DNA of 64,000 nucleotides from Sphingomonas hankyongi (GTDB lineage Bacteria > Pseudomonadota > Alphaproteobacteria > Sphingomonadales > Sphingomonadaceae), in NCBI RefSeq assembly GCF_023516575.1, contig NZ_JAMGBE010000002.1:62001-126000 (forward strand). The letters run 5' to 3'. Positions 36,107-47,940 of the stretch are shown piece after piece; the first letter of the stretch is position 1, and every line of letters starts with the position of its first letter. The notes under the pieces were generated by a model. It saw nothing but the letters and a program-made list of their open reading frames with translations, was not told the origin of the DNA and ran no database searches. Both the position numbers and the translations under genes were made by a program.

Positions 36107-36946
36107 GTGCACGATCTTCCTAAACCCCTGATCCACTCTTCCCGCGGCCGCTTGCCGGTGCTCCTTTCGGTGCCGCATTCGGGGACCGACTATCCCGATT
36201 GGCTGACCGACATGGCCGCTCGCGGCCGCCCTGCGCTCACCGCGCTGGAGGATCCGCTGGTCGACCGCCTGGTGTGGCGGGCAATGCAGCACGGGATTGG
36301 CGCCGTCATCGCGCGTGCTCCGCGCGCGGCGATCGACTGCAATCGATCCGAAGATGAAGTCGACCCGGCGATCGTCGGCGGTGCGCATCGCGGCCGGGTC
36401 ACAGCGCGTGCGCGGGGCGGTCTCGGCATCGTGCCGACGCGCACCCAGCAGCACGGTTATCTATGGCGTCGCCCCATCACCCCAACCGACCTGGAAGCGC
36501 GGCTCGAGCAGTCGCACCGCCCCTATCATCGTGCCGTGAAAAGCGAGCTCCAGAACCTCATCGATCGCTTCGGCTGTGCGTTGCTCCTCGACTGTCATTC
36601 GATGCCTCCAGCCCCAACCGGCATTCCGCCTGTCGTATTCGGCGATTGTCGCGGTCGCACCGCCGACGCGTGGGTCAGCAAGGAAGCAATTGCGATTGCG
36701 GTTAAATGCGGTTTCGAGGCAGGCCTCAACGATCCATTCGCGGGCGGACATGTTATCGACCGGCACGGAGCTCCCGCACGTGGCGTCCACGCGCTCCAGA
36801 TCGAGCTCGATCGGCGCTGCTACCTCGACGAGAAGCTCCGCGACGCGGGCCCGGGTTTCGACCGCGCGGCATCGCTGATCGAAGCGCTTGCGGTCGAGCT
36901 CGGCGAAGCCCTGATCGGCAGGCAGTACGCGACCGCCGCCGAGTGA
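36107..36946 (+). CDS. N-formylglutamate amidohydrolase family protein
   Basis: A 279-residue protein of the FGase family: LLSVPHSGTDYPDWL near the start, a conserved Asp/Arg segment (APRAAIDCNRSEDEVDP), LLLDCHSMPP and the C-terminal GVHALQIELDRRCYLDE. The family hydrolyses N-formylglutamate in histidine degradation, but no hut genes are adjacent, so the substrate here is uncertain. The GTG at 36107 gives the best N-terminus; a TTG at 36062 would add 15 residues. Divergent from cpdR. Confidence 0.82.
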   Translation: MHDLPKPLIHSSRGRLPVLLSVPHSGTDYPDWLTDMAARGRPALTALEDPLVDRLVWRAMQHGIGAVIARAPRAAIDCNRSEDEVDPAIVGGAHRGRVTARARGGLGIVPTRTQQHGYLWRRPITPTDLEARLEQSHRPYHRAVKSELQNLIDRFGCALLLDCHSMPPAPTGIPPVVFGDCRGRTADAWVSKEAIAIAVKCGFEAGLNDPFAGGHVIDRHGAPARGVHALQIELDRRCYLDEKLRDAGPGFDRAASLIEALAVELGEALIGRQYATAAE

Positions 36947-36949
36947 ACG

Positions 36950-37738
36950 TCAGGCGGCGGGAACTGGCTGTGGCGCGGGCTGCGGCGCCTTGCCCTGCTT
37001 CAGCTGCTTTCCGAAGACTTCGCGCGTCTGCGAAAGCGAGAAAAGGTGGGCGTAAATGAGCGGGAGGATGCCGCTCTGGTTCAGCCGGCGCAGCTCGTCC
37101 CCGCGCAGGTCGCGCAGCTTTTCCTCGTCGACCATGCGGAAACCGCGATAGACGAACGGCTGCTCATAACCCTGCGGCTGGATTGCGACTTCGCCTTCCA
37201 TCAGCAACCCTGACTGCTTGATCTCCTCGATGAAGGCAGCAGTACGCTGCCCCGCCGTTTCGAACTGCTCGCAGAACTGCAGGATGGCCTTGGTCGCTTC
37301 GGTGGGCTGATCGCCGTCGAACAGCGCCTCCCCGTCTTCGAACTCGCCGACGGCGCCGGAGGTTGGATCGAAGCAGAGCGACAATTCGTCGCTTTCCGGA
37401 CGCAGGCGGGCAAGCATGAACGGATAGCGGCGAAGATATGCCGGGATGTACAGGTCCTGATCGAGCGCCTTGCCCTGCTCATCCAGGAAGACGTTCACGC
37501 CTTCGTTAAGGCCCATCAGCGCGATCGGAACCGGTGAGTCACCGATCGAAAAGACGATCGGATAGTGGCGCTGAACCAGCGCAAACTCATCGACCGTGAC
37601 CGGAATCGCGTGAGCTTTCGAAAACTGGGAGACCTTGGTGGCAGAATGAACCCGCATCTTGCCGTGCTGGGAAACATTGAGCGGTTCGAGAGCCTCGTAG
37701 AACAATGGCAAGCCCTGGTTCGGCGCTGCAGTCGCCAT
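36950..37738 (-). CDS. SapC family protein
   Basis: A 262-residue protein of the SapC family (Pfam SapC): LPLFYEALEPLNVSQHGKMRV at the start, YPIVFSIGDSPVPIALMGLNEGVNVFLDEQGK, here positions about 59-91, and YIPAYLRRYPFML. It has no signal peptide and ends in a Pro/Ala/Gln-rich tail. The name comes from a Campylobacter S-layer locus; in sphingomonads and related groups such genes often occur beside TonB-dependent receptor and flavin-halogenase genes, but not here. Function unknown. Confidence 0.85.
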   Translation of the reverse strand: MATAAPNQGLPLFYEALEPLNVSQHGKMRVHSATKVSQFSKAHAIPVTVDEFALVQRHYPIVFSIGDSPVPIALMGLNEGVNVFLDEQGKALDQDLYIPAYLRRYPFMLARLRPESDELSLCFDPTSGAVGEFEDGEALFDGDQPTEATKAILQFCEQFETAGQRTAAFIEEIKQSGLLMEGEVAIQPQGYEQPFVYRGFRMVDEEKLRDLRGDELRRLNQSGILPLIYAHLFSLSQTREVFGKQLKQGKAPQPAPQPVPAA

Positions 37739-37774
37739 TCTTAAAATCTCCTGGGATCCGGGCTTACCGCCCCG

Positions 37775-37830
37775 TCATTGCGAGGCAGCCGGAATTTCAT
37801 GTGCGCAGCCCTCTATTGGCCTCGCAATGA
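37775..37830. repeat. REP-like inverted repeat
   Basis: TCATTGCGAGGC (37775-37786) and GCCTCGCAATGA (37819-37830) are perfect 12-bp inverted arms separated by 32 bases, alone in the 198-base gap between sapC and a hypothetical gene. The arm GTCATTGCGAGG resembles the core of REP/BIME-type extragenic palindromes. A related GTCATTGCGA occurs at 54153-54162 in another intergenic region. No REP-associated transposase is in the window. Confidence 0.6.
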
Positions 37831-37936
37831 TTAGGCAAGATACAGCCGCAGGGCGACCACGTGCCTCTCGATGATAATTCATTGATCGTTCAAGCCTTCG
37901 CTGCGAAGCCGATGATGCGATGGTGGGCAATTCTTG

Positions 37937-38368
37937 GTGACCTTAACGACCTTTATCGGGCTCGTGCCGATCATGATCGGCCTTATGTCCGCGCAGCCCG
38001 CCGCCGTGCAGTCGGTTACCAGGCTCGTCGTCGAGGACGAGATCATCCTGCGTGTCCCCATCCAGCCGCGGCCGCTCTCCCAGCATTATAGCTGGGTCGA
38101 GCAGAAAGGGCCGCGATGCATAGCAGCCGGCGCCGTCCGCCGCGCGCTGCTCTCCGGCCCGGAGCAGGTCGACTTCGTGCTCGCAAACTCAAGCCGGGTT
38201 CGCGCACAATTCGACGAGGATTGTCCCGCGCTCGATTTCTATGGCGGCTTTTATCTCCGGCCGGAGGACACGCGGCTGTGCGCCGGGCGCGATGCAATCC
38301 ACTCGCGGATGGGCGGAAGCCGCACGATCGAACGTTTCAAGCTGCTCGTGCCCAAGTTTAGGCACTAG
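37937..38368 (+). CDS. Hypothetical protein with N-terminal hydrophobic segment
   Basis: A 143-residue protein. The first 20 residues are hydrophobic (MTLTTFIGLVPIMIGLMSAQ), like a signal peptide without basic residues. The remainder contains SQHYSWVEQKGPRCIAAGAVRR and a short cysteine-bearing region (DEDCPALDFYGGFY, DTRLCAGRDAIHSR), suggesting one or two disulfides in a secreted protein. A nearby TTG at 37934 is also possible. No family recognised. It lies downstream of the REP-like repeat and 93 bases before the helicase gene. Confidence 0.6.
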   Translation: MTLTTFIGLVPIMIGLMSAQPAAVQSVTRLVVEDEIILRVPIQPRPLSQHYSWVEQKGPRCIAAGAVRRALLSGPEQVDFVLANSSRVRAQFDEDCPALDFYGGFYLRPEDTRLCAGRDAIHSRMGGSRTIERFKLLVPKFRH

Positions 38369-38461
38369 GATTTCTTGACTTTTCCCTCTCGCGCCCCATA
38401 GCCAAACCGACGCCGCGCAGGCCGAAGCAGTTGCGGCCCGCCCTCTATTTCCGGATCCCAA

Positions 38462-39781
38462 ATGCCTTTCGCCGCTCTCGGCCTATCTGAAGAATTGGTC
38501 CGCGCCGTCGCGGACAGCGGTTATCCCGAGCCGACTCCCATCCAGCGGGCGGCGATTCCGTCCGTGCTGATGGGCAAGGACCTGATCGGCATTGCGCAGA
38601 CGGGCACCGGGAAGACGGCAAGCTTCGTCCTGCCGATGCTCGACATTCTTCATCATGGGCGAAGCCGTGCCCGGATGCCGCGCTCCCTGATCCTCGAGCC
38701 GACGCGTGAGCTGGCCATGCAAGTCGCCGAGAATTTCGAGAAATACGGCAAATATCATCCGCTCTCGATGGCGCTGCTGATCGGCGGCGTTCAGATGGGC
38801 GACCAGATTGCCGCGCTAGAAAAGGGTGTCGACGTGCTGATTGCGACGCCGGGACGGTTGCTCGACCTGTTCCAGCGCGGGAAGATCCTTCTGACGGGCT
38901 GCGAGCTGCTGGTGATCGACGAAGCAGATCGCATGCTCGACATGGGATTCATCCCGGACATTGAGGAAATCTGCTCGAAGCTCCCGAAGAGCCGCCAGAC
39001 CTTGCTCTTTTCCGCAACCATGCCGCCGCCTATCCAGAAGCTGGCAGCGAAATTCCTCAACGACCCGAAACGCGTCGAGGTCGCGCGCCCCGCGACGGCC
39101 AACGTCAACATCGAGCAGCGCCTTGTCCAGGTCCGCGCGGACAAGAAGAAGGACACGCTCAAGGACCTGTTGCGCGCCGATGAGGTCCGCAATGCCATCA
39201 TCTTCGCCAATCGCAAGACGACGGTCCGGGAGCTGACCACGAGCCTTAAGCGGTCAGGCTTCGCGGCGGGACAGATCCAGGGCGACATGGACCAGACGGA
39301 CCGCATTGCCGAGTTCGACCGGTTCAAAAGTGATGAGATCAACATCCTGGTCGCTTCCGACGTTGCGGCAAGAGGCCTCGACGTCAAAGGCGTCAGTCAC
39401 GTCTTCAACTTCGACGTGCCATGGCAGCCCGACGACTACATCCACCGGATCGGACGGACCGGCCGCGCTGGCATGACCGGCATCGCGATCACATTGGCGA
39501 CGCGAGAAGATGGCGAAGCGGTCGACCGCATCGAAAAGCTGATCGGCCACAAGATCCCGCGGGCCGGCGGCCCACAGAAAGAAGAGAAGGCTGAAAAGGC
39601 CGAACGGCCTGCCGAAGCGAAGGCCCCACGCCCGTCGCGCAAGCGTCGCGATGAGCCGCGTCAGCAGCAAAAGCGAGCCGAGCAGCCACGACCGGAGCGC
39701 GAGCGCTCGCCCGTAGTGGAGGACATAAGCAACGACTGGAACGGGCCGCTTCCGGCATTCCTCTCGATCAAGGCAGACTAG
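38462..39781 (+). CDS. DEAD-box RNA helicase (RhlE-like)
   Basis: A 439-residue ATP-dependent RNA helicase. The Q motif (YPEPTPIQRAAIP), motif I AQTGTGKT, Ia PTRELAMQ, II DEAD, III SAT, V ARGLD and VI HRIGRTGRAG are all present. A basic, low-complexity tail of about 80 residues (Lys, Glu, Arg, Pro, Gln) after residue 360 is typical of RhlE-type enzymes and probably binds RNA. Likely roles are ribosome assembly or RNA decay (family inference). Confidence 0.95.
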   Translation: MPFAALGLSEELVRAVADSGYPEPTPIQRAAIPSVLMGKDLIGIAQTGTGKTASFVLPMLDILHHGRSRARMPRSLILEPTRELAMQVAENFEKYGKYHPLSMALLIGGVQMGDQIAALEKGVDVLIATPGRLLDLFQRGKILLTGCELLVIDEADRMLDMGFIPDIEEICSKLPKSRQTLLFSATMPPPIQKLAAKFLNDPKRVEVARPATANVNIEQRLVQVRADKKKDTLKDLLRADEVRNAIIFANRKTTVRELTTSLKRSGFAAGQIQGDMDQTDRIAEFDRFKSDEINILVASDVAARGLDVKGVSHVFNFDVPWQPDDYIHRIGRTGRAGMTGIAITLATREDGEAVDRIEKLIGHKIPRAGGPQKEEKAEKAERPAEAKAPRPSRKRRDEPRQQQKRAEQPRPERERSPVVEDISNDWNGPLPAFLSIKAD

Positions 39782-39855
39782 GGAACACCGCTGACACTGG
39801 AATGCTCTAATTCGCGTCCCTAGCTCCGTTCCGGGCTGGCAACGCAGGAGCTGTG

Positions 39856-42679
<2,824 letters not shown>

Positions 42680-42748
42680 CTTGCGCACTGCTGCCGTTCA
42701 CGCTTCATGTTGGGACAGCGCACGGGACATCGGGAGCTTGGGCGGGGC

Positions 42749-43759
42749 ATGCCGCATATTGGCGATTTCGAGAGATTTGCCTTCATCGTGGGCGCTCCGC
42801 GGTCGGGCACGACGACCATGTCCAAGATGCTCCGCACGCACCCGAATGTCGCGGTGCCGTTCGTCAAGGAACCCCATTTTTTCACGCAACATGACCTGCG
42901 CGGACTAGCGGAGCCCGAGCTTCGGACGAGGGTCGAATCCGAATATCTCGACAAGTTCTTCGACGATCCGGAGCCGGGGCGGTCCGTCGCGATGGACGGG
43001 TCGGTTTCCTATCTCTACGTCCCCGAGCAGCTGGAGCCGGCCCTACGCCTTTGGCCTGGCTCGCGCTTCATTGTGGGTGTGCGCGATCCTTTGACGTTGC
43101 TGCCTTCGCTTCACCGGCGGCTCATCTATGTCGGCGACGAGAATATCATGAGCTTCGAGGAAGCCTGGGCCGCTATTCCGGATCGTGCGGCGGGGCGGCG
43201 GATTCCGCGCCTGTGCCTCGACCCCCGCTTCTTGCGCTATGATGAAGCCGGTCGCTATGCGACGTATGTAGAGCGCCTTTTCGCAACGGTCGGCCGCGAT
43301 CGTTGCTTCGTCTCCGTGTTCGACGACCTGACCCGCGATCCTCGCGGCCAATATGAGCGGATTATGGATTTCCTCGGGTTGCAGCCGCAGGCGGAGGTTG
43401 ACCTATCGGGCGAACGCGAAGGGCGCACGATCCGTTACCCCTGGCTTCAGCAATTATTGAAACGACCGCCGAAAGCGCTGCATCCCTATCTCGCCGGCAA
43501 GCTTTATCGACGACGCATGAAAGAGCCGGGGTCGAGCGGCGGAAAAGCGGATCCAAGTCCAGGCAAGCTGATGTCGGTCCGGAAGCGCCTGCTCCAGTGG
43601 AACCGCGTGGACAGTGCCGAGAAGCAGCCGATCTCGCTGGCGGTGCAAGAGCAGATCCGCGATCATTTCAAGGACGAGATCGATCGATTGGGAACCCTCA
43701 TCGATCGCGACCTCAGCCACTGGCTCCAGCCGCGCGAACAAGTCGCGCAGCAGGATTGA
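42749..43759 (+). CDS. PAPS-dependent sulfotransferase domain protein
   Basis: A 336-residue cytoplasmic protein. The 5'-phosphosulfate loop GAPRSGTTT is at residues 15-23 and the 3'-phosphate site FIVGVRDPLTLLPSLHRR lies near residue 95; a middle WEAWAAIPDR-like region and a basic C-terminus follow. Such bacterial enzymes sulfate glycans or lipids, or resemble the N-deacetylase/N-sulfotransferase group. The ATG at 42749 is preferred because it gives the usual short lead before the P-loop-like motif; 42707 is an alternative. It follows the TSUP gene by 69 bases. Confidence 0.82.
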   Translation: MPHIGDFERFAFIVGAPRSGTTTMSKMLRTHPNVAVPFVKEPHFFTQHDLRGLAEPELRTRVESEYLDKFFDDPEPGRSVAMDGSVSYLYVPEQLEPALRLWPGSRFIVGVRDPLTLLPSLHRRLIYVGDENIMSFEEAWAAIPDRAAGRRIPRLCLDPRFLRYDEAGRYATYVERLFATVGRDRCFVSVFDDLTRDPRGQYERIMDFLGLQPQAEVDLSGEREGRTIRYPWLQQLLKRPPKALHPYLAGKLYRRRMKEPGSSGGKADPSPGKLMSVRKRLLQWNRVDSAEKQPISLAVQEQIRDHFKDEIDRLGTLIDRDLSHWLQPREQVAQQD

Positions 43760-43762
43760 GGA

Positions 43763-44791
43763 TCAGGCCGGCAGCAACAGGCTCGCATCCCCGTACGAAT
43801 AGAAACGATACCCGCGCTCGATCGCGTGCGCATAGGCCGACTTCATGACGTCGAGGCCCATCAGCGCGCTGACGAGCATGAACAATGTCGATCGCGGAAG
43901 GTGGAAGTTGGTGATCAGGCCGTCGATCGCCTTGAAGCGGTAGCCGGGCGTAATGAAGATGGCCGTATCGCCCTCAAAAGGCTCGATCTGTCCCGCGTCC
44001 GTCGCTGCGCTTTCGAGAAGCCGCAGGCTTGTGGTGCCCACGGCAATGATCCGCCCGCCTGACGTCCGCGCCTGGTTCAGCCGATCGGCCGTAGGTTGAT
44101 CGATGCGCCCCCACTCCGCGTGCATCTTGTGTCCCGCCACGGTCTCGCTTTTGACCGGCAGGAAGGTCCCTGCTCCGACGTGCAGGGTAAGCGTCTCGCG
44201 CGCGATGCCGGCCTGGTCGAGGCTTTCGATCAACCGCGGCGTGAAGTGCAGCGCGGCAGTCGGTGCGGCGACCGCGCCTTCTCTCCGCGCGAACAAGGTC
44301 TGATAATCTTCCCGGTCCGTTTCATCGACGGGTCGCTTGCCCGCGATATAAGGAGGCAGAGGCATGCTTCCGGCCCGTTCGAGCAAGACCTCCACCGGGT
44401 CATCGCCGTGGAAGTGCAGCAGCGCAGAACCGTCATCGGCCTTTTCGACTACGGAAGCGCAGACCTTCTGTCCGAAATCGATCAAGTCGCCGACACGAGC
44501 ACGCTTGGCGTTGCGCAGGAACGCCCACCACTCCCGCGAGCCTTCGCGCTTGTGGAGCGTGGCGCCGATAGTCGCTTCGCCCCGCCGCCCCTCGAGCTGC
44601 GCCGGAATGACCTTGGTGTCGTTGAAGACCAGTACGTCGCCGCGCCGTAGAAGCATTGGAAGGTCCGACACCTTACGATCGGTGATCTCCGACCCGTCGA
44701 CCAGCAAGAGCCGCGAGCTATCCCGCGGGCGCGCTGGACGCAGTGCAATCCGCTCCTGGGGAAGCTCGAAATCGAAGAGGTCGACGCGCAT
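43763..44791 (-). CDS. queA: S-adenosylmethionine:tRNA ribosyltransferase-isomerase
   Basis: A 342-residue enzyme that moves the ribosyl part of SAM onto preQ1-tRNA to form epoxyqueuosine. Signatures are [17 protein letters not shown] at the start, [15 protein letters not shown], and the C-terminal THVGAGTF-like [23 protein letters not shown] and [19 protein letters not shown]. Length is normal. It ends 3 bases before the convergent sulfotransferase stop and follows the cyclophilin gene by 12 bases. Confidence 0.97.
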   Translation of the reverse strand: MRVDLFDFELPQERIALRPARPRDSSRLLLVDGSEITDRKVSDLPMLLRRGDVLVFNDTKVIPAQLEGRRGEATIGATLHKREGSREWWAFLRNAKRARVGDLIDFGQKVCASVVEKADDGSALLHFHGDDPVEVLLERAGSMPLPPYIAGKRPVDETDREDYQTLFARREGAVAAPTAALHFTPRLIESLDQAGIARETLTLHVGAGTFLPVKSETVAGHKMHAEWGRIDQPTADRLNQARTSGGRIIAVGTTSLRLLESAATDAGQIEPFEGDTAIFITPGYRFKAIDGLITNFHLPRSTLFMLVSALMGLDVMKSAYAHAIERGYRFYSYGDASLLLPA

Positions 44792-44803
44792 CGCGTCGCG
44801 CCA

Positions 44804-45373
44804 TTAACCGCCGAGCGAGGCTTTGACGATCTTCGTCGGCTCCGCCGGCGGCTCGCCGGGCATGATCTTGTCCACCGCGTCCATCCCGGAGATCACGCGC
44901 CCAAGAACCGTGTAATTGCCGTCGAGGCTCGGATTCGGATTGTACATGATGAAGAATTGGCTGTTCGCCGTATCCGGCTCCTGCGTCCGAGCGGCCCCGA
45001 CGGTACCCCGGACGAATGGCACTGCCGTGAACTCCGCCTTCAGATCGGGCAGCTTCGATCCGCCCTCGCCGGTCCCAGTGGGATCGCCGCCTTGCGCCAT
45101 GAAGCCCGGCACGACGCGGTGGAAGGTCAGCCCGTCGTAGAATCCCTGACGGACAAGCGTCTGGATCCGGGCGATATGGTTCGGCGCCAGATCAGGCCGC
45201 AACTGAATCACGACCGTGCCGCCGTTCGAAAGCTGGAGGATCAGCCGGTTCGCAGGATCGGCCACAACGGCCGCCGGTGCGGCAATGCTCGGCGCAGGCG
45301 GCGGTGCAGGCGCGGGAGCGGCCGCGATCAGGAATGCCACAGAAGACAACGCGAACAAGGCTTTGCTGAACAT
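44804..45373 (-). CDS. Exported cyclophilin-type peptidyl-prolyl isomerase
   Basis: A 189-residue protein with a Sec signal (MFSKALFALSSVAFLIAAAP), an Ala/Pro-rich linker to about residue 40, and a single cyclophilin domain: FYDGLTFHRVVPGFMAQGGDP contains the catalytic Arg and Phe, then SQFFIMYNPNPSLDGNYTVLG. It is therefore periplasmic. The position between coaD and queA is common in alphaproteobacteria. Confidence 0.93.
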   Translation of the reverse strand: MFSKALFALSSVAFLIAAAPAPAPPPAPSIAAPAAVVADPANRLILQLSNGGTVVIQLRPDLAPNHIARIQTLVRQGFYDGLTFHRVVPGFMAQGGDPTGTGEGGSKLPDLKAEFTAVPFVRGTVGAARTQEPDTANSQFFIMYNPNPSLDGNYTVLGRVISGMDAVDKIMPGEPPAEPTKIVKASLGG

Positions 45374-45422
45374 ATCACTCCCCCAGGAATCTGGCCTCGC
45401 TAATCGGAAACCCGCAGTGACG

Positions 45423-45911
45423 CTAGCGTGAACCGTTCAAGTGCCGGCGAACATCCTCGGCGACGGCCGGCGTCACGAACTTGTCGATGCATCCACCGTA
45501 TCGCGCGATCTCCTTCACCAGCTTGGAGGCGATGGGCTGCAGCGACACGTCGGCCATCAGGAAGACGGTCTCGATATCGTCATTCAGCTGCTGGTTCATT
45601 CCAGCCATCTGGAACTCATATTCGAAATCGGCGACCGCTCGGAGCCCGCGCAAGATCGCGGTGGCCTCCTGCGCTTCGGCGAACTCCATGAGCAGGGAGT
45701 CGAATTCGACCACTTCGATCTGTCCCGGGATGCCGTTGACCTCGCGACGGACCATCGCGAGCCGTTCAGCGACCGAGAACATCGGCTCCTTCGATGGATT
45801 GGTTGTGACGCCAATCACCAGTTTGTCGACGAGGTGCGCCCCGCGGCGGATGATGTCCAAATGCCCGAGCGTGATCGGGTCGAAGGTTCCGGGATAGACT
45901 GCGACTTTCAC
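45423..45911 (-). CDS. coaD: Phosphopantetheine adenylyltransferase
   Basis: A 162-residue nucleotidyltransferase forming dephospho-CoA from 4'-phosphopantetheine and ATP. The adenylate-binding motif TFDPITLGH is at residues 9-17, with RGLRAVADFEYEFQMAGMN and the C-terminal SSKLVKEIA-like ASKLVKEIARYGG. Length is normal. It follows ispA by 15 bases and precedes the cyclophilin gene by 49. Confidence 0.97.
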   Translation of the reverse strand: MKVAVYPGTFDPITLGHLDIIRRGAHLVDKLVIGVTTNPSKEPMFSVAERLAMVRREVNGIPGQIEVVEFDSLLMEFAEAQEATAILRGLRAVADFEYEFQMAGMNQQLNDDIETVFLMADVSLQPIASKLVKEIARYGGCIDKFVTPAVAEDVRRHLNGSR

Positions 45912-45926
45912 CCCTTCGCTCCTCCC

Positions 45927-46841
45927 CTAATGGTCCCGCTCGATCGCGAAGCGTGCGATGCTCCGCAGCAAGTTGGCTTCATCGCCGTGGTCCGAAAGAT
46001 GCTCGATCGCCTGTTCGACGAGGAAGTTTGCCTGCTGCCTCGCCCTTTCCTCGCCCAAGAGCGAAACGAACGTAGCCTTGCCTGCGTCGGCGTCCTTTCC
46101 CGTGCGCTTCCCGGCGGCTGTCTCATCCCCGCTGTGATCGATCAAGTCGTCCGCGATCTGAAAGGCGAGACCTATGTTCCTGGCATATCCGCGATAGGGC
46201 GTCCTCGCTTCGCCCGGCAGCTTGGTCATGATGCACGCGGCCTCGACGGAATATTCTATGAGCGCGCCAGTCTTCAGCTGTTGCAGGCGCGTTATCGCGG
46301 AAAGGTCCAGCGTCTGCCCCTCCGCAACAAGGTCCATCATCTGCCCGCCGGCCATGCCTGAGGGGCCAGCGGCCGCCGCAAGCTCGAGGACGAGGTCCGA
46401 CCGCACCCAGGGGTCCTCGTGGGTCAGGGGATCCGCAAGAATTTCGAACGCGAGAGCGTGAAGGCTGTCGCCTGCAAGCACGGCCACCGCTTCTCCGAAA
46501 GCCTTGTGCACCGTAGCCCTGCCGCGCCGCAGGTCAGCGTTGTCCATGCATGGAAGATCGTCGTGGATCAGCGAATAGACGTGAATGGCCTCAATCGCCG
46601 CACCGACGCGCAGCGCGCGCTCCCGATCGATCGCGAACAGCCGAGATGCGCCGATCGTCAGCAGCGGACGCAGGCGCTTGCCGCCGCCGATCGCGGCGTG
46701 GCGCATCGCTTCGAACAGCCGATCGCGGCCGTCTGCCACCGTCGGCAACAATTCGCCGAACAGCCGGTCTATGTCCCGTCCAACACGGGCTGTCTCGGCG
46801 TTGAGCTCTTCGGCTGCCCTGTCGATCGTTTCAACCGGCAT
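45927..46841 (-). CDS. ispA: Polyprenyl (farnesyl/geranylgeranyl) diphosphate synthase
   Basis: A 304-residue trans-prenyltransferase. The first aspartate-rich motif is DDLPCMDNADLRRG, in the short-chain form with two residues between the Asp pairs, and the second is DDLIDHSGDE. The substrate lysine/arginine segment GGGKRLRP and QMMDLVAEG are present. The product is probably farnesyl diphosphate; the residues before the first motif would also allow geranylgeranyl diphosphate. Its start overlaps the xseB stop by 11 bases, the usual xseB-ispA pairing. Confidence 0.95.
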   Translation of the reverse strand: MPVETIDRAAEELNAETARVGRDIDRLFGELLPTVADGRDRLFEAMRHAAIGGGKRLRPLLTIGASRLFAIDRERALRVGAAIEAIHVYSLIHDDLPCMDNADLRRGRATVHKAFGEAVAVLAGDSLHALAFEILADPLTHEDPWVRSDLVLELAAAAGPSGMAGGQMMDLVAEGQTLDLSAITRLQQLKTGALIEYSVEAACIMTKLPGEARTPYRGYARNIGLAFQIADDLIDHSGDETAAGKRTGKDADAGKATFVSLLGEERARQQANFLVEQAIEHLSDHGDEANLLRSIARFAIERDH

Positions 46842-47079
46842 CGAACGGCTTCACGCCAGCCGGCTTACCGTCGTTGCCGAACGCAATTTGCTCGATACGT
46901 GCTTGCGCATCTTTAAGACGCGCCTCGCAATGGCGCTTGAGCCGGTCGCCTTCCTGGTAAAGCTCAATCGACCGGTCAAGCGGAGCCTCGCCCTTCTCTA
47001 GCGTGCGGACGATTTCCTCGAGCCGCTGCAGCGCGGCTTCGAAGCTCAGTTGGCCGACGTCTGTCTCAGCGGTTGCCAT
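46831..47079 (-). CDS. xseB: Exodeoxyribonuclease VII small subunit
   Basis: An 82-residue helical protein matching XseB: LSFEAALQRLEEIVRTLEKGE followed, after PLDRSIELYQEGDRLKRHCEA, by a variable tail. It coats and regulates the XseA nuclease, which is not in the window. The ATG at 47079 gives the standard length; a longer frame upstream runs through the DUF1013 gene and is not real. Confidence 0.94.
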   Translation of the reverse strand: MATAETDVGQLSFEAALQRLEEIVRTLEKGEAPLDRSIELYQEGDRLKRHCEARLKDAQARIEQIAFGNDGKPAGVKPFDAG

Positions 47080-47123
47080 GGCGGGCTTTTGAGCGTCGGT
47101 CGCCTTCAAATCAAGGCGGACTG

Positions 47124-47840
47124 CTATTCGATCGGCGTGTTCTTGAACGGGTCGCGAATACCCGGCACGACCTCGTCGCGCAGCGCTTCGTCGCCTGCTC
47201 CGGCAAGTGCGGCTTCCGCATCCCGGGCATGCTGCTCGCGCTCCCGGCGCAGCTCTTCGATCAGCGCCACGCGGTCTCCCTCGAGCCGGGTATCCGTTTG
47301 AGCCGCGATACCGGCCGCCTTCGCGGCCTTCGCGACCGCAGCATCGAGCTCGCGCTGCGTGGTCAGACCCAGGGTCACAGGATCCTTCGGCGTGATGTTG
47401 GCCATGTTCCAGTGCGTGCGGTCGCGGATCGCGGCGATGGTAGTGCGGGTGGTGCCGATCAACTTGCTGATCTGCCCGTCGCTGACTTCCGGATGGTTGC
47501 GGATGATCCACGCAATTCCATCCGGCTTGTCCTGCCGCTTGCTGACCGGCGTGTAACGCGGGCCGCGCGTGCGGCGGACCGCTTCGGGCGCCTTGTGCAT
47601 CTGCAGGTGATAATCGGGATCGGCCTGGCCTTTCTCGATCTCTTCATGCGTGAGCTCGCCTGCTCGCACCGGATCGCGGCCCGTCAGCTTGGTCGCGGCA
47701 GTGTCGTCAGCGATCGCCTGCACCTCGAGGATGTGGAGGCCGCAGAATTCGGCGATCTGCTCGAAAGTGAGCGAGCTGTTGTCGACCAGCCAGGCGGCTG
47801 TTGCGTGCGGCATTAAGGGCTGGACGGGCGGCTGGGCCAC
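47124..47840 (-). CDS. trcR: DUF1013 / TrcR cell-cycle transcriptional regulator
   Basis: A 238-residue protein of the DUF1013 family, confined to alphaproteobacteria and named TrcR for its role as a conserved cell-cycle transcription regulator. The start (PLMPHATAAWLVDNSSLTFEQIAEFCGLHILEVQAIAD, positions about 9-46) looks like a helix-turn-helix, and a second HTH-like segment DGQISKLIGTTRTTIAAIRDRTHWN follows near residue 130. The C-terminal third is a charged helix. It lies 44 bases upstream of xseB on the same strand. Confidence 0.85.
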   Translation of the reverse strand: MAQPPVQPLMPHATAAWLVDNSSLTFEQIAEFCGLHILEVQAIADDTAATKLTGRDPVRAGELTHEEIEKGQADPDYHLQMHKAPEAVRRTRGPRYTPVSKRQDKPDGIAWIIRNHPEVSDGQISKLIGTTRTTIAAIRDRTHWNMANITPKDPVTLGLTTQRELDAAVAKAAKAAGIAAQTDTRLEGDRVALIEELRREREQHARDAEAALAGAGDEALRDEVVPGIRDPFKNTPIE

Positions 47841-47869
47841 GGCGTTTCTCCGGACTTACAAATGAATAG

Positions 47870-47891
47870 GGCCGCCCCTCACGGAGCGGCC
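47870..47891 (-). terminator. Terminator-like hairpin after the quinone oxidoreductase gene
   Basis: On the minus strand GGCCGCTCC and GGGGCGGCC form a 9-bp stem (one U-G pair) with a GTGA loop. It is followed by CTATTCATTTG, which is only moderately U-rich. It lies 49 bases after the oxidoreductase stop and 29 bases before the DUF1013 start, in the right place to separate the two. Confidence 0.5.
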
Positions 47892-47940
47892 GGCTTGGCG
47901 GCGATGTAAACCTGCACGGTCGTTCGTTCAACCGACTTCG

